64,000 nucleotides of DNA from the NCBI GenBank assembly GCA_965237445.1, contig OZ250142.1, positions 620,001 through 684,000 of the forward strand. The letters are read 5' to 3'. The first letter of the stretch is position 1. Each line of letters starts with the position of its first letter. This document shows, in pieces, positions 55,578 through 62,041 of this stretch. Source of the DNA: G963668185 sp965237445 (GTDB taxonomy: Bacteria; Chloroflexota; Dehalococcoidia; Lucifugimonadales; G963668185). The notes under the pieces are model-generated. The model was not told the DNA's origin. It saw nothing but the letters and a program-made list of their open reading frames with translations, and searched no databases. Both the position numbers and the translations under genes were made by a program.

Positions 55578-55970
55578 TCAGCCGAGCATATCCCGCACGG
55601 TAAACGCCACGTCTGACGCGCCTTGCAGGATTGCGTTGTCCCCGGTAGCGAGCGGGACGCCTAATTTTCGCGCAAGTACGACGAACTCCGCGTCGTACGA
55701 TGTAAGTCCGCACTCCAGCGCGGTGTCGATCACCTCTGTGCTTGCCACGCTACCGACGCGGTCCCCCAGCACCGTGGCAGCGTCATCGCTCATTGCCTTG
55801 GCCTCGTCCGAATCAATGGTGCCCCGGCGCACGTTGCCAAGCAGGACATTGCACAACTCGCTCATAAGAATGGCAGGCGCGGCCCACTCAGGGTCTTGCT
55901 CGAACAGTAGCGTGGCATCGGGGCGGCCTTCCGTGAGACCTACCATCACATTCGTGTCGACGACGATCAA
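55578..55970 (-). CDS. PIN-domain toxin (VapC family)
   Basis: A 130-residue VapC-type RNase: MIVVDTNVMVGL with the first acidic residue at Asp5, LMSELCNVLLG, LTSYDAEFVVLARKLG and LATGDNAILQG. The ATG overlaps the antitoxin stop by four bases. In VapBC pairs the toxin usually cuts tRNA or 23S rRNA. Confidence 0.9.
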   Translation of the reverse strand: MIVVDTNVMVGLTEGRPDATLLFEQDPEWAAPAILMSELCNVLLGNVRRGTIDSDEAKAMSDDAATVLGDRVGSVASTEVIDTALECGLTSYDAEFVVLARKLGVPLATGDNAILQGASDVAFTVRDMLG

Positions 55971-56209
55971 AGTCGGTTGGGGTCCCGGCGTTCTCGAATG
56001 GCTGCCTCGCTAAGGCCAAGCGGTCCGAGGATCTTGCCACGGCGACGTACTCGTTCCAAGATCACGTTGGGGTCCACCGGTTCGGGTGGAACGGACGCCT
56101 CTAGCCGGGCGAGGATCTCCCCGTTCAGGCTGCGGTGGTTCCTCTTTGCGGCCACCTTAAGCTCCTTATGCAAGTGGTTAGGGATGCCGCGCAGCGCGAG
56201 GTTGGGCAT
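55967..56209 (-). CDS. VapB-like antitoxin (Arc/FitA type)
   Basis: An 80-residue antitoxin from the ATG at 56209 after GAGGAG. The N-terminal NLALRGIPNHLHKELKVAAKRNHRSLNGEILARLE is a ribbon-helix-helix domain. The rest (KILGPLGLSEAAIRERRDPNRL) should bind the toxin. An open frame extends to 56296 but covers the operator region. Confidence 0.88.
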   Translation of the reverse strand: MPNLALRGIPNHLHKELKVAAKRNHRSLNGEILARLEASVPPEPVDPNVILERVRRRGKILGPLGLSEAAIRERRDPNRL

Positions 56210-56238
56210 CGTTTTCTCCTCGGTCAAGATAACTTTGA

Positions 56239-56251
56239 TACCATAATGGTA
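56239..56251. promoter_or_regulatory. Operator candidate for the VapBC-like pair
   Basis: TACCAT-A-ATGGTA is a perfect 13-bp palindrome centred 36 bases before the antitoxin ATG. It could bind the ribbon-helix-helix antitoxin. On the minus strand TATGGT lies in it as a possible -10 box. Confidence 0.5.
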
Positions 56252-56314
56252 GCATCTCGGCATCATCGTTGCGATGCATCGACTGTCTCGCCGCAAAACG
56301 CCTCACGACTCGCA

Positions 56315-57182
56315 TCACTGTGTTGCCGTGTGCTCTGCGTTTGCCTCCAGCCACTGCCTTCCCAACTCGGCGCTATACGCCAGTACGCGGCTGGCAGCCA
56401 CGATAGCCGAACGTCCGGCTTCAGTGTCGGAGTAATCAGACAGGAAGTAATCCCAAGCTGACAGATAGTAGGCGGTGTAGTTTTGCGCCAAGCCCGGGAA
56501 GCCCCTGGCCTTCAAGACCTTCGTCCCATTCGTGCGATTCAGGCTCCATGCCGTCTCCGTGTCCACGCCTGATATGTGAAGCACCCGAGGGCATACCGGG
56601 GAAACCCGGAAGGACAGATAACGTAGAGCCTCGTGCAGATAGCGTCCAGGCTTGTCCACAATGCTAAGCGGTAGGCCTTCGGCCCACGTGCCTTGCTCAA
56701 CAAGGCCCTCTGCATCGTATCTTTTGATAGCTTCCGCATCGCTGTAGTCGGCCTCTGGATAGTCTTCACCATAAAGTACGCGGACTGTGGGGCGTGGCGA
56801 GTGCACGAAGTGCTCAAGCTCTACCATCAGCTTGTTCATAACGATGAGTTGCGGTCTGGGCTGGTGCAGGGGACGGATGATCCTGGCGAAGTAGAGTGCC
56901 TCTACGCCCTTTTGCACATCCAGGGCCTTGGGCACCGTACCAAGATGCCTCGGTCCACGCTGCATCGTCACGGAACAGGACGTGTATATCTACATCGCTG
57001 ATCTCAGGGACGTAATCGATCGGGGAGTCCCAGGGTTTCACAGCGGACCCCTTCAGATAAATGCCCCGGATCTCTGCTTTCGGAATGAGCTCCAATAGGC
57101 GGTCTCGGAAGCACTCGGCCAGGCATAGGGCTTCCGCGCGAAGTCTGTCACGGTCAGGGTAGCGGGAGTCCCAGCCGTTCAT
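56315..57182 (-). pseudogene. Nucleotidyltransferase-like gene split by a frameshift
   Basis: The first frame, from the ATG at 57182, holds the catalytic part: GIYLKGSAVKPWDSPIDY and EISDVDIHVLF, with G-S and D-x-D as in the polymerase-beta nucleotidyltransferase fold. After FRDDAAWTEA it drifts off and ends at 56814. The family-like sequence goes on in the next frame (HLGTVPKALDVQKGVEALYF, RPLHQPRPQLIVMNKLM, YSAELGRQWLEA) to 56315. A single extra base near 56950 explains the break. The start overlaps the stop of the GTPase gene upstream by four bases, so both are coupled. Aminoglycoside modification, tRNA repair or a toxin-like role cannot be told apart. Confidence 0.7.
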
Positions 57183-58144
57183 CTGGCCAGCAGTTCAACT
57201 GTATCGTCATCCTCTAAGACGTGCTCCGCAGATACCGGCTGCCCGGGTTGCCTCGCCGACTGGCCCCAAACGCGCGCGCCGGTCAACCGCCTGGCGAGCT
57301 CCCTGTGGACTGCTACCGCGAGATCCGCCACGGTCGACCCAGCCTTCACCCACAGGCGATCCGCGTCCTGCGCTGTTTGGCCAGGCGGCTTAGCATGCGT
57401 CGCTATGTATCCGCCCACCGTGGCGAGCGCAGGCAGGACGTCGATGAAGTCTCGCTCTGTACGTATGAGCAACTGTGGACAGACACCCACTTCTCTGGAA
57501 GCTTCCGAACTGGACACGTTGCCATCCCAGGCCCGGTTCGTAACCACCAGGACCGAACAAGAACGGAGATCGATGCCCAAGTGATCGAGCTCTTCCGCTA
57601 CTACCAGTTCCTGGAGTTCGAGGTCGTCCGTAGCATCCAGCACCAGACACAGCACGTCGGCCAAGTTCAAGATGCGGCCCAGCTTCTCTGCGTACGGCAG
57701 ACTGCCAACAGCATCCTCGGCGACAGGCGGAAGGTCGACTACCTGAATGCTCAGATTGTCCAGCGTCGCTAGGTGTGCCGCCGGTACTCCCGTGGAGTAC
57801 GGGTAATCAGCGATAGTTGCGTCGCTGCCCCCGAGCCGGTGAAACAGGTATGTCTTACCGACGTTCGGCAGCCCGACGAGGCAAGCCGTCAGGTGACCCG
57901 TCTTGCCAAGCACGAAAGGATCGTCTGAGGACGCTCGACTCGGTGCAGAAACGCTGCGGCTGGTCCGGAGCCGTTCCAGGCGGGTAGCCAGGTGACGCCG
58001 CATTCTGACGTATTCGCCGCGAAGGTTCGGAGGCCAGTCCGCGATGTAGCCTTCGATGATGCTAATCTGCTCGCTCTCGGACTTGCCCTTCAGCGACGAC
58101 TCGATCTTGCGCCGCATGTCTCTGGCCTTGAGCACGATTATCAA
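57179..58144 (-). CDS. DRG/Rbg-like GTPase with C-terminal TGS domain and altered G motifs
   Basis: A 321-residue protein laid out like the DRG/Rbg branch of Obg GTPases: a basic helical start (residues 1-75), the P-loop CLVGLPNVGKTYLFHRLGG, a switch region, VVDLPPVAED in place of DLPG, VLDATDD, VVTNRAWDGN in place of N-K-x-D, and a C-terminal TGS part ending VWGQSARQPGQPVSAEHVLEDDDTVELL. The last piece is very like the TGS of eukaryotic and archaeal DRG proteins. The P-loop Lys is kept. The G3 and G4 changes may alter nucleotide specificity or hydrolysis. It is coupled to the nucleotidyltransferase-like gene and lies between two TA pairs. Confidence 0.82.
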   Translation of the reverse strand: MIIVLKARDMRRKIESSLKGKSESEQISIIEGYIADWPPNLRGEYVRMRRHLATRLERLRTSRSVSAPSRASSDDPFVLGKTGHLTACLVGLPNVGKTYLFHRLGGSDATIADYPYSTGVPAAHLATLDNLSIQVVDLPPVAEDAVGSLPYAEKLGRILNLADVLCLVLDATDDLELQELVVAEELDHLGIDLRSCSVLVVTNRAWDGNVSSSEASREVGVCPQLLIRTERDFIDVLPALATVGGYIATHAKPPGQTAQDADRLWVKAGSTVADLAVAVHRELARRLTGARVWGQSARQPGQPVSAEHVLEDDDTVELLAR

Positions 58145-58240
58145 CTCCGTTCGGTGTGGAGCCTAGCTTAACAGCCCTGACATCAGCTGCTTTCTCCGTG
58201 TGCCGCAAAGCTGTCCTACCCCCTAGGAAAGGGGCAAATG

Positions 58241-58621
58241 TTACGTGGCAAACCCAATTGCATGAGCCACGTCACGCTGACGCTGGTCGAGCGTAACGAA
58301 AGCAAGCTCACTTGGCCGGTGTGCAATATAGAGGGCACATGCCAAATGCCATAGGTCTGCGCCTCTCACGTATCCGGCGGACAACACAGCTTCGAACTCC
58401 ACGCTAAGGGATCGAGTCGGTAAGACCCAGTCGACGTTCGCAACAAGCCCAAACACGAAGGGACGCCCATCCCTACGATGTACTGATCGCAGTTCGGCTT
58501 CCAGAAGATTTGAAGACACCAGGCTGGTTAACTCGTTCAGCCTGTCACGAACTTCGACTCCACCCGGTTCGTTGAATGCCATGGCAACCAGCGAGGACGA
58601 GTCAACGTATGCGACGCTCAT
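58241..58621 (-). CDS. PIN-domain toxin of a second VapBC-like pair
   Basis: A 126-residue PIN-domain protein: VAYVDSSSLVAMAFNEPGG, LLEAELRSVHRRDG, GADLWHLACALYIA and FVTLDQRQRDVAHAIGF. The ATG overlaps the antitoxin stop by four bases. It is probably an RNase toxin. Confidence 0.87.
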   Translation of the reverse strand: MSVAYVDSSSLVAMAFNEPGGVEVRDRLNELTSLVSSNLLEAELRSVHRRDGRPFVFGLVANVDWVLPTRSLSVEFEAVLSAGYVRGADLWHLACALYIAHRPSELAFVTLDQRQRDVAHAIGFAT

Positions 58622-58896
58622 TCGTTGCGGTCGGACAAGAAACGAGCAAGTATGCCTGGAGAAGGCTTCCCCAGTTCAAACGGACGTCTGGGTCCGGTTG
58701 CGCGGACTAGTTCGCCCGTCCGCTCGAGTTCTTCCAAACGCTCTTCGATCGTCTTCGGGTCCTGTCGAACAGGCCGAATCTCGGCGACTGGCTGCCCTCG
58801 ATACGAAACAGTGATCGTCTTCCCCTCTTCACGTACCTGTCTCAGCACCTCGGAGAACTGGGCCTTTGCTTGATAAATCGAGTAAATGGCTGGCAT
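58618..58896 (-). CDS. Phd/YefM-type antitoxin
   Basis: A 92-residue antitoxin with the Phd/YefM fold: YSIYQAKAQFSEVLRQVREEGKTITVSYRGQPVAEIRPV. The C-terminal part (FELGKPSPGILARFLSDRNE) should cover the PIN toxin. Start ATG at 58896; no ribosome site is visible in the 13 bases before it, in keeping with a possible leaderless mRNA. Confidence 0.88.
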   Translation of the reverse strand: MPAIYSIYQAKAQFSEVLRQVREEGKTITVSYRGQPVAEIRPVRQDPKTIEERLEELERTGELVRATGPRRPFELGKPSPGILARFLSDRNE

Positions 58897-58909
58897 GCGA
58901 GAAGGCTAC

Positions 58910-58929
58910 CTAGTCAGACTAGTCAAGTC
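58910..58929 (-). promoter_or_regulatory. Operator and possible promoter of the Phd/PIN pair
   Basis: CTAGTC-A-GACTAG is a perfect 13-bp palindrome at 58910-58922. On the minus strand a TTGACT just beyond it is 17 bases from TAGCCT (a weak -10), which would put the transcription start on the ATG of the antitoxin. Confidence 0.4.
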
Positions 58930-58963
58930 AAGTGCGGAGTGAAGCAAGCCTGCGCGTAGTGTG

Positions 58964-58984
58964 GTCTGGCGACCCCGACCGGAT
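58964..58984. other. Attachment-site-like copy of the tRNA-Asp 3' end
   Basis: These 21 bases (gtctggcgacccc then gaccggat) are identical to 61824-61844, the 3' end of tRNA-Asp plus three flanking bases, and the match stops at once on the far side. A direct repeat of a tRNA 3' end is the usual mark of site-specific integration. The two copies enclose purC and a HAD gene. No integrase is found between them. Confidence 0.6.
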
Positions 58985-59519
58985 AGAAGGCAGAACCTTT
59001 TCTCCAAAGTTTAGTTTGGCGCTCTAACGGAAAGCGCCAGTGGCTCACTGACTGGTTCGAGTCCACATTGGTGGGGTGAGCGAACCTGGTATTGGGTGTG
59101 ATTTGGCACATTCGCTAGTGAGCCACGGAACGACGCGGCCACATCGAGGAGGGGCGGGCGGGGCCGCTGGACTCGGCTGGCGTGTGAGCCGTGGCTCACT
59201 GAATGGTGGGAGTCCACGTCACGAATGGACGGACAAGTCCAGTGGAGCTGCACAATATAGTGATAGGATGAGTGAGAGTATTCGCGGGAAGTCCAAGCAG
59301 TTGGCGAACGAACCGGCAGTTGCGAGATTACGAGGATTGGAACCAACAGGCAGGCGCTGCTCTGAAGTTGGCACGCTCTTTCTCTCACCGCATTCATGCC
59401 TCTCCATGACGACCGGTTTCGAGAACCCGAGGGGCGACCTGGAATCCTCTAATGGGTTCCATCGCATTCCTGACTATCGCCTGCTTCATGACCACACTGT
59501 CCAAGATTTTGGGATAGGT
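58985..59519. other. Gene-free region with short repeats inside the tRNA-bounded segment
   Basis: About 535 bases with no gene I can support. It contains a direct repeat (59040-59066 and 59191-59217), a palindrome gtgagcc-gt-ggctcac (59184-59199) and a hairpin ggcgct...agcgcc at 59018-59038. Confidence 0.6.
59040..59066. repeat. Imperfect 27-base direct repeat, first copy
   Basis: gtggctcactga-tggt..gagtccac occurs here and again at 59191-59217 with three mismatches. The second copy begins in the right arm of a short palindrome. Confidence 0.7.
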
Positions 59520-60227
59520 TCATGACTCTCGTTTTCTAAGACCTAACGCTTTTAGCAGGCGCGCGCTTTTCAGCGACGCTTGGAAACTTGTTAAGCCTTC
59601 TATAATCGGTGGCAATTCCCTAAACGCAGCGACCTTGGCAGTTGCTTTGGACAAATCGTGAGCTGCAGTGAACTCGTTTGCAACCACGATGCAGTCAATA
59701 CCCGCCGCTATTGCCGACTTCAACCCTCTCGCCGAGTCTTCAATAACTACCGTTTCAGCAGCAGTAGCACCAAAGCGTTGGAGTCCTCTCAGATAGGGTT
59801 CGGGATGTGGTTTAGCTCGCTCGTAATCCTTCCTAGTTAAATAGAATTCCATATAGTCTAGAATGAATCGCTTTTCGTGTATTAGGGCGAAGTCAGTTCG
59901 TTTGGATGTAGTAACTATACCCATCCTGTACGTATCTGCGAGTTCGGCTAGTGTTTGCAGGACACCCTCGATCTCGATGTCTTCGGTCATCAGGTATTCC
60001 TGGTAGTATCGGTTTCTTAGTTCTCGGACACGTCTAATTTCAGATTCGGATATTCCTGAAACTCGTGCCGCCTCCCACGCGGAAACTCCATTGGCCATAT
60101 TCACCAAATATGCGTCTTGTGAGAGATCAATTCCGAGAGATGCCAGCGCTCGTTTGTTTGCTAGGTAATACCAATATTCTGTTTCGACTAAAACCCCATC
60201 ATGATCAAAGAGAATGTATTTTTTCAC
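59520..60227 (-). CDS. HAD superfamily hydrolase, beta-phosphoglucomutase/phosphatase-like
   Basis: A 235-residue HAD subfamily IA enzyme. Motif I is LFDHDGVLVETE (Asp8, Asp10), motif II is IVTTSKR, motif III is AKPHPEPYLRGL and motif IV is VVIEDSARGLKSAIAAGIDCIVV. These enzymes cleave or move phosphate on small sugars. The gene has clearly lower GC than the rest of the window. It begins 22 bases after an attC-like inverted repeat and lies in the tRNA-bounded segment. Confidence 0.88.
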   Translation of the reverse strand: MKKYILFDHDGVLVETEYWYYLANKRALASLGIDLSQDAYLVNMANGVSAWEAARVSGISESEIRRVRELRNRYYQEYLMTEDIEIEGVLQTLAELADTYRMGIVTTSKRTDFALIHEKRFILDYMEFYLTRKDYERAKPHPEPYLRGLQRFGATAAETVVIEDSARGLKSAIAAGIDCIVVANEFTAAHDLSKATAKVAAFRELPPIIEGLTSFQASLKSARLLKALGLRKRES

Positions 60228-60248
60228 TCTTGTGTTCGATTCAATTTC

Positions 60249-60381
60249 GGCTTAACGATCAAGCTAACTTGACGAGCCCTGGCGACGAACCGTCGGAGAA
60301 GAGTTAACGGTGTTTGCGATGCGAAGCGAAAACTCTAAAAAAACCTTCGCTGGCTCGGTCAAGTTGAGCGCCTGGTTAGCC
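60249..60381 (-). other. attC-like inverted repeat (integron cassette recombination site candidate)
   Basis: Read on the minus strand, the 133-base site begins GGCTAACCAGGCGCTCAACT and ends AGTTAGCTTGATCGTTAAGCC (20 of those bases: GTTAGCTTGATCGTTAAGCC). The end GTTAAGC fits the integron core GTTRRRY. The inner arms AACTTGACCGAGCC and GGCTCGTCAAGTT pair with one unpaired base, as in attC L-boxes. The site lies 22 bases before the HAD start, the usual cassette spacing, and about 85 bases after the purC stop. One core (GGCTAAC) fits RYYYAAC imperfectly. No integrase or second attC is visible. Confidence 0.45.
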
Positions 60382-60465
60382 TACACTTCATGTTTACTGG
60401 ATAGGGCTTTCTGTCAATTGAAGTGGAAGCAGAATCACCTTGGCCCTATTGCCCTCCGCGTACCT

Positions 60466-61455
60466 TCATGAGATTCCTTCGAGGTTGCTTTCCAAACGTT
60501 TCTCGATCGGTTGGTCCGCCTCTGGAAACTCGAAAGAGCGACCGGTGATCTTCTCGTAAAGGTAGATGTAGCGTCTTGAGAGCTCGATTACAAGGTCATA
60601 CGGTGCTGGTGGTAGGACCTCATCCTCGTAGGGGTTGCAGTTCTCCCTAAACCAGAGCCGGAGGAATTCTTTGTCGACGTTGTCGGGTTCCTGTCCCTCC
60701 CGCATGCGCTGTTGATAAGAGTCGGCGATCCAGTAGCGACTAGAGTCAGGGGTGTGGATCTCGTCGATCAGAAGGATCTCACCGTTCTCGTCACGACCCA
60801 TCTCATATTTGGTATCGACGAGAACTAGGCCATGCTCGGCTGCCTTGGCTTGACCGAAAGCGAAAAGTTCCTGCGCGATGCGGCTACATTGTTCCCAATC
60901 ATCGGCCGTCATCCAGTTCTCGGACACGATCTCGTCAGGGCTGATCGGACGGTCGTGATCCTTCTCCTTGGTGGTGGGTGTGAGGTAATTCGTCGGGAGC
61001 TTCTGGTTTTTCATTAGGCCGTCGGGCAAATCGTTGCCACAGTAGTGACGCTGACCACTCTGGTAGACCGTCCAGAGGGAGGTGCTCGTGGTTCCAGTGA
61101 TGTATCCACGCACCACGAACTCAATCGGGAAGACTGTACATTTTTTGGCAATTGTGACGTTTGGATCGGGGATGGCCAGAACCTGATTTGGCACAATATG
61201 GCGGGTCTGTTCAAACCACCATGCGCTCGTCAAGTTGAGGGCCTGCCCTTTGAAGGGGATAGCGGCCACTACCTGGTCGAAGGCACTCTGTCGGTCGGTG
61301 GTGATGAGTACTATACGATCCCCAAGATCGTATCGATCCCGTACTTTGCATATGAACTTCTCACCTTGAGAAATATTCGTCTCAATGAGGCAGTTTCCGA
61401 GCTCTTGGCGTATTCGATCCGTGTAGCCCTCTGGGGTGTAAATAGCGTTCTCCAT
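60466..61455 (-). CDS. purC: Phosphoribosylaminoimidazole-succinocarboxamide synthase (SAICAR synthetase)
   Basis: PurC joins aspartate to CAIR in purine synthesis. The 329-residue protein has KVRDRYDLGDRIVLITTDRQSAFDQ, PIEFVVRGYITGTTSTSLW, LPTNYLTPTTKEKDHDRPIS and VDTKYEMGRDENGEILLIDEIHTPDSSRYW. It is the long type seen in many proteobacteria and fungi rather than the 235-residue form. The ATG at 61455 follows GGAG. No other pur gene is near. Its GC is lower than the rest of the window, and it lies in the tRNA-bounded segment. Confidence 0.95.
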   Translation of the reverse strand: MENAIYTPEGYTDRIRQELGNCLIETNISQGEKFICKVRDRYDLGDRIVLITTDRQSAFDQVVAAIPFKGQALNLTSAWWFEQTRHIVPNQVLAIPDPNVTIAKKCTVFPIEFVVRGYITGTTSTSLWTVYQSGQRHYCGNDLPDGLMKNQKLPTNYLTPTTKEKDHDRPISPDEIVSENWMTADDWEQCSRIAQELFAFGQAKAAEHGLVLVDTKYEMGRDENGEILLIDEIHTPDSSRYWIADSYQQRMREGQEPDNVDKEFLRLWFRENCNPYEDEVLPPAPYDLVIELSRRYIYLYEKITGRSFEFPEADQPIEKRLESNLEGIS

Positions 61456-61823
61456 TTTTTATTGTCTCCGCAAGGTTAAAAGCCTATAAGAGATGGCCCT
61501 ATTGCACCAATAAATTGCTGGCCTGACGGAAGTTTCCTGTCCCGTATGGGGGCCTTGGAATTGGCCAAGTGTTGTCTTCTTAAAATGGCTTCTTCAAGTC
61601 TTTTCTGGTTTCAATGGGTGGCCTAACTCATAGTAGACGCCCTAAGGGGCGCGATACCCCGCACCATATCCGGTGTCTACCATGTAGCAGCGGTTTCTTC
61701 GACGACCTGTTACCAACAGAAGGAGGTCGCCGTCAAGAGGGACGAGGCCGTCCTCACCTAAACCATACCAATGCCACCGAGGGGCGCGACTAGCGAGTGG
61801 ACCTCGGTTCTCCCTATTATTCA
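61456..61823. other. Gene-free stretch between tRNA-Asp and purC
   Basis: About 370 bases. I see no gene. Short GC-rich inverted words (aaggggcgcgatacccc near 61650) are present, but no known RNA is recognised. A purine riboswitch upstream of purC would be expected on the minus strand; I do not see its consensus. Confidence 0.5.
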
Positions 61824-61826
61824 GTC

Positions 61827-61904
61827 TGGCGACCCCGACCGGATTCGAACCGGCGATCTCTGCCTTGACAGGGCAGTATGTTTAAACCACTACACCACGG
61901 GGCC
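61827..61904 (-). tRNA. tRNA-Asp (GTC)
   Basis: On the minus strand GGCCCCG starts the acceptor stem, which pairs with CGGGGTC. The D-arm holds GTGTAGTGGTTTAAACAT. The anticodon stem-loop is CTGCC-CTGTCAA-GGCAG with anticodon GTC, and the T-arm is GCCGGTTCGAATCCGGT. Discriminator G and an encoded CCA follow. Its 3' end is duplicated at 58964-58984. Confidence 0.97.
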
Positions 61905-62041
61905 GCACGAGAAGTCAGACGAATGATCGTCTGCTTGCATTCTAGCTATTCGCCGCGAAAGCAGTCAACGTCCGGCAGTATGTCGAACACGCCCCTAAGG
62001 TGGTTGCAACGAGGCGTACAAAGCCCGATCGCCGATCTTGG

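Noticed and set aside
59040..59080. A second tRNA (ggttcgagtcca looks like a T-loop)
   Set aside because: The flanking bases do not form a T-stem, and there is no acceptor or anticodon stem.
58985..61823. Integrase gene in the tRNA-bounded segment
   Set aside because: No frame with the R-H-R-Y pattern of tyrosine recombinases or any serine recombinase core is present.
61456..61823. Purine riboswitch before purC
   Set aside because: The conserved loops of the guanine/adenine aptamer are not seen on the minus strand.
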